From a bacterium (GTDB lineage Bacteria; SZUA-79; Acidulodesulfobacterales; Acidulodesulfobacteraceae), in the NCBI GenBank assembly GCA_021825865.1, contig JAKAFU010000010.1, forward strand, positions 1-52,342: a stretch of 52,342 nt of DNA, given 5' to 3'. Below, piece after piece: positions 9,781-18,407 of the stretch. A model generated the notes under the pieces. The model did not search any database. It was not told the origin of the DNA and saw only the letters and a list, made by a program, of their open reading frames with translations. Position numbers and translations under genes: made by a program. The stretch's first letter is position 1, and each line of letters opens with the position of its first letter.

Positions 9781-9854
9781 TTTTTTGAACTATTTATTTT
9801 TTTGAACTATTTTTTGTTGTACTATTAAATTTTTTGTTATGCTATTAAATTAGG
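9781..9854. repeat. degenerate T-rich tandem repeat before icd
   Basis: Four imperfect units of roughly TTTTTTGAACTATTTA or TTTTTTGTTNNNCTATTAAA, ending at the AGGAGA ribosome site of icd. The spacer also holds two loosely similar copies of AAATANANNGCTAAATCANRTTA (about 9607-9700). A promoter for the carbon operon must lie here but cannot be picked out. Confidence 0.5.
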
Positions 9855-9864
9855 AGAACACGGA

Positions 9865-11121
9865 ATGAACGAAAATGTGTTTAAATGGGATAGTAAAGTG
9901 TGTATTCCGAAAGAAGGGAGTTTTATTAAGCTAAAAGAGGATAAAACATTAGAAATACCCGATAATCCTATAATTCCTTATATTGAAGGAGACGGAATAG
10001 GTCCTGAAATTGTTCCGGTAATGCATAAAGTTTTAAACAGCGCCGTAAAAAAAGCATATAACGGCTCAAAAGTTGTTTATTGGGTAGAAGCGCTGGCCGG
10101 AGACAAAGCTGAAAAGAACGGATTAGAAAGAATGCCCGAAGCAACGTTGGAGATTTTAAAACAAAGCGTTGTTTCTATAAAAGGACCGCTCGGCACTCCT
10201 GTCGGCAAACCTGGAAAATCTCTTAATTCAATTTTAAGGCAGTCCATGGATTTTTATTCGGCAATAAGACCTGTCTACTATCTTGGACAGCCGTCGCCGA
10301 TACCGGATGCCGAACGGGTTAACGTAACGGTATTCAGGGAAAATTCAGACGATGTTTATATGGCTATAGAATATATGCCGAAATCAGACGGAGCAAAAAA
10401 AGTGCGGGAGTTTTTTATCGATGAAATGGGCGTGAAACCGGACGCTATTCCCGAAGATGCGGGTATTACCGTTAAGCCTATGAGTGAATTTAAAACTAAA
10501 AGGCATGTAAGAAAAGCTTTCAGATATGCCATAGATAATAATAAAAAATCGATTGCGGTAGCCGGAAAAGGTAATATTATGAAAGCTACCGAGGGCGCTT
10601 TTATGAATTGGGCTTTTGAAGTAGCGAAAGAAGATGAATTTAAGGATAAAATATCGGCAGGACCGGTTGCCGGCAATCAGATAAAACTTTCCAAAGTCAT
10701 AACCGACCAGATGCTTATGCAGTTAGTTTTAAAGCCTGATGCTTATGATGTTATCATTACCCAGAATTTGAACGGCGATTATATATCAGACCTTGCTTCA
10801 GCTCTCGTAGGAGGACCGGGTTTTGTTCCAAGCGGAAATATCGGAGACGGTTACGCTCTTTTTGAAAGTACCCACGGAGTCGGCATGGACATTGCCGGAA
10901 AAGGCATGGCAAATCCTTTATCTATTACTTTATCGGGCGCAATGATGCTTGAATACATCGGATTCAAAGAAGCTGCAGACCTTATTTATAAAGCCGTAAA
11001 AAGCGTTATAGCGCAGCGTAAAGGTACAAGCGATATGTTTTCCGGATTTAAAAAAATGGGTAAAGATGCAACGGAGCTTAAGACTGCCGAGTTTGGCGAG
11101 GCTATTCTAATTGAAATATAA
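9865..11121 (+). CDS. icd: isocitrate dehydrogenase, probably NAD-dependent
   Basis: A 418-residue homologue of E. coli Icd. Substrate residues are conserved: Ser119 and Asn121 (GKSLN, with Ser119 matching the phosphorylated Ser113), Arg125, Tyr165, Lys235, and metal ligands Asp305 and Asp309. The coenzyme loop reads HGVGMDIAGKG (337-347): Lys344/Tyr345 of the NADP enzyme are replaced by Asp342/Ile343, the classical NAD-type pair, and Tyr391/Arg395 are not kept. In Hydrogenobacter such an enzyme reduces oxalosuccinate to isocitrate. AGGAGA precedes the ATG, and the gene heads the rTCA operon, 29 bases before the osmC-like gene. Confidence 0.93.
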   Translation: MNENVFKWDSKVCIPKEGSFIKLKEDKTLEIPDNPIIPYIEGDGIGPEIVPVMHKVLNSAVKKAYNGSKVVYWVEALAGDKAEKNGLERMPEATLEILKQSVVSIKGPLGTPVGKPGKSLNSILRQSMDFYSAIRPVYYLGQPSPIPDAERVNVTVFRENSDDVYMAIEYMPKSDGAKKVREFFIDEMGVKPDAIPEDAGITVKPMSEFKTKRHVRKAFRYAIDNNKKSIAVAGKGNIMKATEGAFMNWAFEVAKEDEFKDKISAGPVAGNQIKLSKVITDQMLMQLVLKPDAYDVIITQNLNGDYISDLASALVGGPGFVPSGNIGDGYALFESTHGVGMDIAGKGMANPLSITLSGAMMLEYIGFKEAADLIYKAVKSVIAQRKGTSDMFSGFKKMGKDATELKTAEFGEAILIEI

Positions 11122-11150
11122 ACTATGCGACAAAATTTTGGGGGTGAACT

Positions 11151-11561
11151 ATGAAATTATCGGTTAGACAGAAAGAAGATTTTCATTTTATCGGCTCAGG
11201 CGATTCAGGCGAAATAAACATTGACGCGGCAGGATACGTCGGCGGAAAAGGCAGAGGAGTAAGACCGCCTGAACTTTTTCTTTATTCTATTGCAGGATGT
11301 ATGGGTATCCATGTGTACGAAGCCCTTCACAAGAGCGGTAAAAACGTGGAAGATATCATAGTGGATACCGACAGTGAACGAAAAGAAACTTCTCCTAAAG
11401 TTTTCACAAAGATTTCTTTATCTTTTACCATAAAAGCTAAAGAACTTACCAAAGAAGATGTAACTAAGGCTATCGAGGAAGCTCTTAATAAGACATGCAG
11501 CATTGCGTATCTGATAAATCAGGTAGCTCCTATCTCGTATTCCTTTAAGATAGAGCAGTAA
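11151..11561 (+). CDS. OsmC/Ohr-family protein
   Basis: A 136-residue alpha/beta protein with the two OsmC-family cysteines, Cys50 (SIAGCMGIHV) and Cys116 (KTCSIAYL). In characterised OsmC and Ohr proteins these reduce organic hydroperoxides, but many YhfA-like members have no proven role. The Shine-Dalgarno sequence GGGGGTGA is strong. Tight placement between icd and the biotin carboxylase suggests co-transcription with the carbon-fixation genes. A protective role for oxygen- or peroxide-sensitive partners is speculation. Confidence 0.85.
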   Translation: MKLSVRQKEDFHFIGSGDSGEINIDAAGYVGGKGRGVRPPELFLYSIAGCMGIHVYEALHKSGKNVEDIIVDTDSERKETSPKVFTKISLSFTIKAKELTKEDVTKAIEEALNKTCSIAYLINQVAPISYSFKIEQ

Positions 11562-11607
11562 GCAATACTTCTGGATAATAAACAATTATGGAGGGCAATA
11601 TATAATT

Positions 11608-13026
11608 ATGTTCAAGAAAATTCTTGTAGCAAATCGGGGAGAAATAGCCTGCAGAATTATCAGGGCGGCAAAAGAACTGGATATTCCGACGGCTGCGATT
11701 TTTTCCGAGGTTGAGCCTACGGCAAGACACGTAAAAATGGCTGATGAAGCTTATATGCTGGGAGCTAATCCCTTGGATGCCTATTTAAATTACGAGCTCA
11801 TTATTGATCTGGCAAAGTCTATAGGTGCGGATGCGGTTCATCCCGGATACGGATTTCTAGCTGAAAATGCCGAATTTGCAAAGGCTGCCGAGGATAACGA
11901 TATTAATTTTATCGGTCCGTCTTCGGAAGTTATTGCTTTAATGGGTGATAAGGCGCGCTCAAAAGAGGTTATGAAAAGATTCGGGGTTGCTACTGTTCCC
12001 GGAAGCGACGGTATTTTGAAATCTTTAGAAGAAGCTATTGAAATTGCTAAAGAAATTACTTATCCTATCCTTCTTAAGGCTACGGCAGGCGGCGGCGGAC
12101 GCGGTATCAGGCTGTGCAAAAATGAAGAAGAATTAAAAAAGAACTACGAAAGTGCTTATTCGGAAGCCAAAAAGGCATTTGGAAACGGCGACCTGCTTTT
12201 AGAAAAATTTATTGAGAACCCAAAGCACACCGAGTTTCAAATTCTTGGAGATAAATACGGTAATGTGATTCATCTTGGTGAAAGAGACTGTTCAATTCAG
12301 AGAAAAAATCAAAAGATGATTGAAATAGCACCTTCTATAATACTTACCGAAGAAAAACGTAAGTTTTACGGTGATGCTATGGTGAATGCATGTAAGCAGA
12401 TAGGTTATTACAGCGCAGGTACTATTGAGAACGTTTCGGATTTGCAGGGTAATACTTATTTTATTGAAATGAACACGAGGGTGCAGGTTGAGCACCCTGT
12501 TACCGAAATGATTACCGGAGTCGATATAGTAAAAGAGCAGATCAAGATAGCCGCCGGTCAAAAACTTGCGATAAAACAGGAAGATGTGAAGTTGAACGGT
12601 TTTGCGATAGAGTGCAGAATAAATGCCGAGGATTCTAAACATGATTTTCGTCCGAGTATCGGCACGGTAGAGAGATATTATGTGCCGGGAGGCAATAACA
12701 TCAGGGTTGAAAGCGCTGTTTCAGTCGGCTTTGAAGTTACGCCATATTATGATTCTCTGATTGCTAAATTAATATGCTGGGGAAAAACATTTGAAGAAGC
12801 GATACAAAAAACAAAAATAGCTCTGGATTCTTATGAAATAAGCGGCATAAAAACTACTATACCGATTCTTAAACAAATAATTCAGCAGGAAGATTTTAAA
12901 ACAGGTTTATTTACTACAAAATATTTAGAAGAACATCCTGAAGTTTTTAATTATGACGAAGTTAAAGACAAAGAAGACTATGTTGCATTTATAAGCGCTG
13001 CACTTGCAGCCTATCACGGTTTATAG
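11608..13026 (+). CDS. cfiB: biotin carboxylase subunit of 2-oxoglutarate/pyruvate carboxylase
   Basis: A 472-residue ATP-grasp enzyme that carboxylates biotin with bicarbonate and ATP. It shows the N-terminal ILVANRGEIACRI, the glycine-rich ATP loop KATAGGGGRGIR (157-168), metal ligands Glu274 and Glu287, and EMNTRVQVEHP (287-297). Length and the ending DKEDYVAFISAALAAYHGL match, from memory, CfiB (472 residues) of Hydrogenobacter thermophilus, the small subunit of 2-oxoglutarate carboxylase. Pyruvate carboxylase subunit A is nearly identical in design, so the acceptor is decided by the partner. GGAGGG precedes the ATG; the next gene starts 10 bases after the stop. Confidence 0.88.
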   Translation: MFKKILVANRGEIACRIIRAAKELDIPTAAIFSEVEPTARHVKMADEAYMLGANPLDAYLNYELIIDLAKSIGADAVHPGYGFLAENAEFAKAAEDNDINFIGPSSEVIALMGDKARSKEVMKRFGVATVPGSDGILKSLEEAIEIAKEITYPILLKATAGGGGRGIRLCKNEEELKKNYESAYSEAKKAFGNGDLLLEKFIENPKHTEFQILGDKYGNVIHLGERDCSIQRKNQKMIEIAPSIILTEEKRKFYGDAMVNACKQIGYYSAGTIENVSDLQGNTYFIEMNTRVQVEHPVTEMITGVDIVKEQIKIAAGQKLAIKQEDVKLNGFAIECRINAEDSKHDFRPSIGTVERYYVPGGNNIRVESAVSVGFEVTPYYDSLIAKLICWGKTFEEAIQKTKIALDSYEISGIKTTIPILKQIIQQEDFKTGLFTTKYLEEHPEVFNYDEVKDKEDYVAFISAALAAYHGL

Positions 13027-13036
13027 GAGGATATCA

Positions 13037-14962
13037 ATGAGCACTATCGAAACTATTGAAGAAATGTTGAAAAAAGGTAAGATTGAAGCGGCAAAGCCAA
13101 AGAAAATATTTATAACCGATTTAACGGCAAGAGACGGGATTCAATGCAAGTTAGCAACAAGGGTTAAGACCGATGATTTAATTCCGTTATGCGAAAAAAT
13201 GGACAAAGCCGGTTTGTACGCTTTTGAGATGTGGGGAGGAGCTACATACGATGTTTGCCTCAGATACTTGAAAGAAGACCCGTGGGAAAGACTGAGACGC
13301 ATAAAAGAAGTAATGCCTAAAACAAAACTTCAGATGCTGTTCCGCGGTCAGAGCATAGTCGGCTATAGACCCAGAGCGGATAAAGTAGTGTATAAGTTTG
13401 TGGAAAAAGCGCTCAAAAACGGGATAACAGTTTTTAGAGTTTTCGATTCGCTGAACGATAACAGAAATATTGAAGTTGCCTGCAAGGCGGTAAAAGAACT
13501 GGGCGGTGAGTGCCACGCCGAAATAAGCTACACGAAAAGCCCTGTTCACACTTACGAAAAATGGATGCAATATGCCGATGAGCTTATCGAAATCGCTCCG
13601 GACTGGATATCATTCAAAGATGCAACAGGTATCATGATGCCTTTAGATACATATAATATTATAAAAAGTATAAAAGATAAAGTCGGCGATAAAATAAAGG
13701 TTTTACTCCATAATCACGATATGAGCGGAACGGCAATAATGAACCATATGATGGCAATCTATGCAGGCGTGGATATGCTGGATACGGTTTTATCGCCTTT
13801 AGCTTTCGGTTCTTCTCATCCCGCAACTGAAAGCGTTGTTGCAGCTTTGCAGGGTACGCCTTATGATACCGGCATAGATATTAAAATTTTAGAAGAAGCA
13901 GCTGCTATAATGTCGGGGATAAGGAAGGATTATAGAAAATACGAAACAGAATACGGCGGGGTAAACGCTAAGGTTTTAATCCATAAAATCCCCGGCGGCA
14001 TGATTTCAAATATGGTGGCACAGTTAAAAGAAGCTAATGCTTCAGACAGGATTGAAGAAGTTTTAAAGGAAACCCCTATAGTGGAAAAAGACCTCGGCTA
14101 TCCGCCTCTTCTTACTCCGTCTTCTCAGATAGTCGGCGTTCAGGCTGTTTTGAACGTTATTTCAGGAGAAAGATATAAAATTATTACAAAGGAAGTCAGA
14201 GACTATGTAGCCGGAAAATATGGAATGCCTCCGGGAACCGTGTCTAAGGAACTCGTCACCAAAATTTTAGGACCGGACAAGAAACCTGATTACAGCAAAA
14301 AGCCCAGCGAAAGCGCGGATGCAAACGAATGGGATAATGCCGTTAAGGAAGTCGGAATATTAGCAAAATCAGATGAAGATATACTTTTATATGTACTTTT
14401 TCCGATGCAGGGAATGGAATTTTTAAAGGCGAGAGAGAGCGGAGGTCTTGTGTCTGATGTTATTGCCGGCGCTGAGGAAATTATAGAAACGCAGCCTGGT
14501 GTTATGGAAAATGCAGCCCCTGTAGAGTTTGACATTACATATCACGGCGATAAATTCAGCGTTAAAGTAGAAGGCGTTTCTCCAAGCCAGGAACAGGGAA
14601 AACCAAGAAAATATTACGTGAGAGTACAAGGCAAACTTGAAGAAGTTCAGCTTTATTCAAAAGTTGAAGCTGCAGTAGGCGGCGGCAATTATTCCCAGTG
14701 CAGAACACCGGGAGCACAATCAACGGCGCAGCGTAATGTTCTTCAGGAAGGGGACGCTACTGCCCCTATATCCGGCAGAGTCGCAAAAATTCTTGTAAAA
14801 GAAGCCGATAAAGTTGAAAAGGGTCAAACAATAGCAATAGTGGAAGCAATGAAAATGGAAAATGAAATTCATGCTCCGATATCAGGGACGGTAAAAGCTA
14901 TTTATGTTAAAACCGGCGACAATATAACCCCTGCAGACGCACTTCTTAGAATAGAACCCTGA
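13037..14962 (+). CDS. cfiA: biotin-carrying carboxyltransferase subunit (CfiA/PycB-like)
   Basis: A 641-residue protein from the ATG at 13037, which has an ideal AGGAGG site; an ATG at 13004 lies inside cfiB and is rejected. Order: HMGL-like barrel with TDLTARDG (Asp28), MLFRGQ (101-106), probable carbamylated Lys194 (SFKDATG) and metal histidines His225/His227 (HNHD); PYC/OADA domain; C-terminal biotinyl domain with EAMKM (Lys606). It transfers CO2 from biotin to 2-oxoglutarate (giving oxalosuccinate) or pyruvate (giving oxaloacetate). MLFRGQ and the icd/ccs neighbours favour CfiA, but a phylogeny is needed. Confidence 0.85.
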   Translation: MSTIETIEEMLKKGKIEAAKPKKIFITDLTARDGIQCKLATRVKTDDLIPLCEKMDKAGLYAFEMWGGATYDVCLRYLKEDPWERLRRIKEVMPKTKLQMLFRGQSIVGYRPRADKVVYKFVEKALKNGITVFRVFDSLNDNRNIEVACKAVKELGGECHAEISYTKSPVHTYEKWMQYADELIEIAPDWISFKDATGIMMPLDTYNIIKSIKDKVGDKIKVLLHNHDMSGTAIMNHMMAIYAGVDMLDTVLSPLAFGSSHPATESVVAALQGTPYDTGIDIKILEEAAAIMSGIRKDYRKYETEYGGVNAKVLIHKIPGGMISNMVAQLKEANASDRIEEVLKETPIVEKDLGYPPLLTPSSQIVGVQAVLNVISGERYKIITKEVRDYVAGKYGMPPGTVSKELVTKILGPDKKPDYSKKPSESADANEWDNAVKEVGILAKSDEDILLYVLFPMQGMEFLKARESGGLVSDVIAGAEEIIETQPGVMENAAPVEFDITYHGDKFSVKVEGVSPSQEQGKPRKYYVRVQGKLEEVQLYSKVEAAVGGGNYSQCRTPGAQSTAQRNVLQEGDATAPISGRVAKILVKEADKVEKGQTIAIVEAMKMENEIHAPISGTVKAIYVKTGDNITPADALLRIEP

Positions 14963-14983
14963 TACTAACGGAGGTATTTACTT

Positions 14984-16225
14984 ATGAAACTTTATGAATA
15001 TGAAACATACGACGCGATATTTAAAAAATACGGTGTTCCTACTCCTAAATATTTAGTAGTTCAACATCCCGGGCAAAATGTCGAGGATTTTGTTGACCAG
15101 TATGGCGATGTTGTTTTGAAATCTCAGGTTCTGGTCGGGAAAAGGGGCAAGGCGGGAGCCGTTAAATTTGCGTCAACCGGAGACGAAGCAAACGAACAAG
15201 TGAAGGCTTTAATGTCCAGCGATGTTTATGGGGAAATGCCTGTAAGCGTTATTTTGCAGGAAAAGGCTTCAATATTGAAAGAACTTTATGTAAGTTTTAC
15301 ATATTCTTCAAAGCATAGAAAGCCCGTGCTTGTAATTTCCTTGCAAGGCGGTATGGAAATTGAAGAACAGGAGCCTGCAAAAATTTTTACGTTTGATATC
15401 GACCCGCTGGAAGGGCTTTTTGCTTATAAAGTGAGAGAGATTCTTCTTGAAATCGGATTGCAGGATAAAGAAATATTAAGACAGCTTTCCGAAGTTATCG
15501 CAAATATGTATCACGGTTTCTGGAGTTCGGAAGCAAGGCTGGTAGAAATTAATCCGATAGCTATCGTTGAGGATAAAAAAGTACCCGGAAAACAAAAAAT
15601 ACTTGCTCTTGATGCTGTAACAATAATTGACGACGACGCACGAATTGCACCGTCAAAGATATATTCGGCAAGAGGCTCAATGGGAAGACCGTTAACGGAA
15701 AGAGAATCGGCAGCCCATCTTATAGACAGGGACGACCATCGGGGAAAAGCAGGTTCTTATGTCGAACTTGACGGTAATATTGCTCTTATGACTTTCGGCG
15801 GAGGGGGCTCCACAATTACGGCCGAAACGGTTATTGCACTCGGATTAAAACCGGCAAATCTGACAGATATCGGCGGCAATCCGCCGGCGGAAAAAATGAA
15901 TAAAATAACCAAAATAATTTTATCCAAGCCGGGATTAAAAGCCGTCCTCGTCTGCGGAGGCACTGCTAGCAATACCAGAATTGACGTGACGCTTGGAGAA
16001 GGTCTTGTTTCCGCCATCGAAGAAATGATAAAGGAGGGAACTTTTCCTCAAGGAATAATATGGGTTGTAAGAAGGAGCGGTCCTGAATACAAAAAAGGAT
16101 TACAGATGTTAAACGACTGTTTTGTAAAAAATAATATAGAAGCTGTAATTTATGATTCTGAGCTTCCTTTAACCGCTGCTCCTCAAAAACTTTATGATAT
16201 ATTAAAAGAAAGAAATATTATTTAA
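14984..16225 (+). CDS. ccsA: citryl-CoA synthetase large subunit (SucC/ACLY-like)
   Basis: A 413-residue protein with an N-terminal ATP-grasp domain (about 1-210, including KSQVLVGKRGKAG at 45-57 and VEINPIAIV) and a C-terminal ligase domain with FGGGGSTITAETV, resembling succinyl-CoA synthetase beta and the N-terminal part of ATP-citrate lyase. Directly before a SucD-like subunit and near a citryl-CoA lyase, the best call is CcsA, the subunit of Hydrogenobacter citryl-CoA synthetase (citrate + CoA + ATP). Ordinary succinyl-CoA synthetase is less likely given ccl. GGAGG precedes the ATG, 22 bases after cfiA. Confidence 0.85.
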   Translation: MKLYEYETYDAIFKKYGVPTPKYLVVQHPGQNVEDFVDQYGDVVLKSQVLVGKRGKAGAVKFASTGDEANEQVKALMSSDVYGEMPVSVILQEKASILKELYVSFTYSSKHRKPVLVISLQGGMEIEEQEPAKIFTFDIDPLEGLFAYKVREILLEIGLQDKEILRQLSEVIANMYHGFWSSEARLVEINPIAIVEDKKVPGKQKILALDAVTIIDDDARIAPSKIYSARGSMGRPLTERESAAHLIDRDDHRGKAGSYVELDGNIALMTFGGGGSTITAETVIALGLKPANLTDIGGNPPAEKMNKITKIILSKPGLKAVLVCGGTASNTRIDVTLGEGLVSAIEEMIKEGTFPQGIIWVVRRSGPEYKKGLQMLNDCFVKNNIEAVIYDSELPLTAAPQKLYDILKERNII

Positions 16226-16261
16226 ATATCAGACTATAACAGACATGGAGACAATTAAATT

Positions 16262-17263
16262 ATGAAAGGCACTAAATATTTAAATGACGAGACGGGCATC
16301 ATAGTTATCGGGATTACAGGAAGGGAAGCTTCGCAGGTTGTAATAGAATCTGAAAAACTTTATCCGGGAATGGTAAAATGCGGAGTTACTCCGGGTAAAG
16401 GCGGAATTCCCAACGATGCTCTGAAAGTTCCTGTTTTTGATACAGTTAAAGAAGCGCTCGCAGTCCCGGAATTTAAAAAAACAGTAAATACAGGGCTTAT
16501 ATATGTGCCGCCTACTTCCGTTCTGGATGCGGTAATGGAATTGATTAACCACGGTATAAAACTTATGTATATAATAACGGAGCACGTTCCTATAAGAGAT
16601 TCTATTATTATTTATGAAATAGCTAAATCCAAGGGAGTGACCGTAATAGGAGGCACTTCGTTAGGGTGTTTCGTGCCGTCGGTGGGCAGAATCGGCGCAA
16701 TCGGCGGAAAAGACCCGAGCATTGCTTTTAAAGAAGGCTCCGTAGTTGTATTATCAAAAAGCGGGGGGCTTACGGTAACTACTTCCGAAATGATTAAAAG
16801 ACGCGGATACGGCATATATATGGCTCTCGCATTGGGAGGAGATATTATATCCTGTACTACTTTTGCGGATGTGCTGCCGGAACTGGAAAAAGATACGAAT
16901 GTTAATGCCTGCGTAATTCTTGGTGAACCGGGAGGAACATACGAAGAACAGGTTGCGGAATTAATATTAAAAGGCGGATATACTAAGCCTCTTGCGATAT
17001 TTGTTTCAGGTGTATTTCAGGAAAATATGCCGGACGGTGTTGCATTCGGTCATGCCGGTGCTATTGTTGAAAGGGGTATGGGTAAAGCTACCGATAAGAT
17101 TAATTTACTTGAACAAGTTGGAAAAAAAACAGGTACTATCAAAGTAGCGCGATTCTACCACGAGTTAGTCAATTGTCTTATGTCTCTCGGAGTAAAAAAA
17201 GATTTTGAAGACACTTCTTCCGATAATGTAAAACCTCTTTACAGTACTCTTAAGGCTTCTTAA
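16262..17263 (+). CDS. ccsB: citryl-CoA synthetase small subunit (SucD-like)
   Basis: A 333-residue SucD-like subunit with an N-terminal CoA-binding Rossmann domain (IIVIGITGREASQVVIES, 13-30) and a C-terminal ligase domain containing the phosphohistidine His264 in AFGHAGAIVERGMG; Glu222 in GEPGG is the usual partner acid. It is somewhat longer than E. coli SucD (289), as expected for CcsB, and has a C-terminal extension rich in Ser and Lys. GGAGA gives a ribosome site. The gene ends a run from icd; a strong terminator-like hairpin follows at 17304. Confidence 0.87.
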   Translation: MKGTKYLNDETGIIVIGITGREASQVVIESEKLYPGMVKCGVTPGKGGIPNDALKVPVFDTVKEALAVPEFKKTVNTGLIYVPPTSVLDAVMELINHGIKLMYIITEHVPIRDSIIIYEIAKSKGVTVIGGTSLGCFVPSVGRIGAIGGKDPSIAFKEGSVVVLSKSGGLTVTTSEMIKRRGYGIYMALALGGDIISCTTFADVLPELEKDTNVNACVILGEPGGTYEEQVAELILKGGYTKPLAIFVSGVFQENMPDGVAFGHAGAIVERGMGKATDKINLLEQVGKKTGTIKVARFYHELVNCLMSLGVKKDFEDTSSDNVKPLYSTLKAS

Positions 17264-17303
17264 CTTAATTAAATATTTTTAGCTTTTAGCGTAATAAATT
17301 ATA

Positions 17304-17350
17304 ATTAACACCTTGATATTTTTCGATGATATTAAGGTGTTAATTTTTTA
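17304..17350 (+). terminator. Rho-independent terminator after ccsB
   Basis: ATTAACACCTT (17304-17314) pairs perfectly with AAGGTGTTAAT (17334-17344); the 19-base loop can itself pair ATAT with ATAT, and a T-run follows at 17344-17349. This would end the icd-ccsB transcript and separate ccl into its own unit. Confidence 0.8.
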
Positions 17351-17468
17351 TTATTTTATGTTTGCAAAATGTAAGAAATAGTATTATATTATAGGAATTA
17401 TAAGAATTATATATAATTATTAATTATTAAAATTAAAAAATTATACAAAATCCTGGAGCAAATCTAAC

Positions 17469-18266
17469 ATGTCTGATGAAAAACCGAAAGAATGGCGCAC
17501 TGCTATAACGTCAAATCAGGACGGTAAAATTCTAATTCGCGGATACAATCTCGATAATCTAATTGGAAATAAGTCGTATGCCGATGTCTGTTTTCTTCTC
17601 TTAAAAGGAGAAATGCCGAATCAGGCTGAAGCAAAAATGCTTGATGCTATATTGGTTTCAAGCATTGATGCAGGCATTGCTCCGCCTTCCGCCGTTGCGG
17701 CAAGAACCATATTTTCAGGCGGGAATTCTCTTAATGCAGCTGTTGCCGGCGGTATACTTACACTTGGAGATGCGCACGGCGGCGCCATAGAGAAAGCTGC
17801 CAAGTTATTTCAAGATGAATTAAAAGGTAAAGATGTTAAAAATATTAATGTAGGCGAAACGGCCAAAAAAATAGTCGATGATGCGCTTAAGAATAAAAAA
17901 AGATTGGCAGGTTACGGTCATAAACTGCACTCAATTGACCCTCGAACTACAAGACTGCTTACAGTCGCAAAATCATTAAATTTTGGCGGTGCATATGTCG
18001 AGCTTGCCGTTGCAATTGCCGAAGAATTTAAAAATAAAAAGCCTGAACAAAAATTGCCTCTCAACGTTGACGGAGCAATAGGCGCAATAATGTCCGATAT
18101 GGGTTTAGATTATAGACTCGGAAAAGGATTGTTTATTATAGCAAGGTCTGCGGGATTAGTCGGACAGGTGTTTGAAGAATGGCTCAGAGAAAAACCATTT
18201 AGAAGATTAAGGTCTGACCTGCATGAATACGACGGAGTTCCAGAGCGTCCTCTGCCGCTTGATTGA
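17469..18266 (+). CDS. ccl: citryl-CoA lyase
   Basis: A 265-residue citrate synthase-fold protein, far shorter than citrate synthase (about 430) and matching the lyase part of ATP-citrate lyase. Catalytic positions are visible: His103 (DAHGGAIEKA), His151 (GYGHKLHSIDPRT) and Asp201 (LNVDGAIGAI). It cleaves citryl-CoA into acetyl-CoA and oxaloacetate, the second half of citrate cleavage in the rTCA cycle of Hydrogenobacter-type autotrophs. It follows ccsAB but lies beyond a terminator, so it probably has its own promoter in the AT-rich 17351-17450 stretch. GGAG lies upstream of the ATG. Confidence 0.9.
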   Translation: MSDEKPKEWRTAITSNQDGKILIRGYNLDNLIGNKSYADVCFLLLKGEMPNQAEAKMLDAILVSSIDAGIAPPSAVAARTIFSGGNSLNAAVAGGILTLGDAHGGAIEKAAKLFQDELKGKDVKNINVGETAKKIVDDALKNKKRLAGYGHKLHSIDPRTTRLLTVAKSLNFGGAYVELAVAIAEEFKNKKPEQKLPLNVDGAIGAIMSDMGLDYRLGKGLFIIARSAGLVGQVFEEWLREKPFRRLRSDLHEYDGVPERPLPLD

Positions 18267-18407
18267 AAGTGTTAAAAGTGTTAAACCGATGATTTTTTAA
18301 AGATTATACATTAAAATATTTATTATATTAATTAATGCACTATGTCGATTTATATATTAATTAATGCGCTGATTAATAATATATTAATTATATAAGGGTG
18401 GTTAAAA

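Noticed and set aside
12292-12642. Minus-strand open frame of 116 codons inside cfiB
   Set aside because: It lies wholly within a highly conserved biotin carboxylase gene and resembles no known protein; an antisense shadow.
13004-13036. Upstream ATG for the carboxyltransferase subunit
   Set aside because: It overlaps the end of cfiB, while the ATG at 13037 has a perfect AGGAGG site and gives the normal N-terminus.
16262-17263. Simple succinyl-CoA synthetase (sucCD) as the name for the two ligase genes
   Set aside because: Not fully excluded, but citryl-CoA lyase next door and the longer alpha subunit fit citryl-CoA synthetase better.
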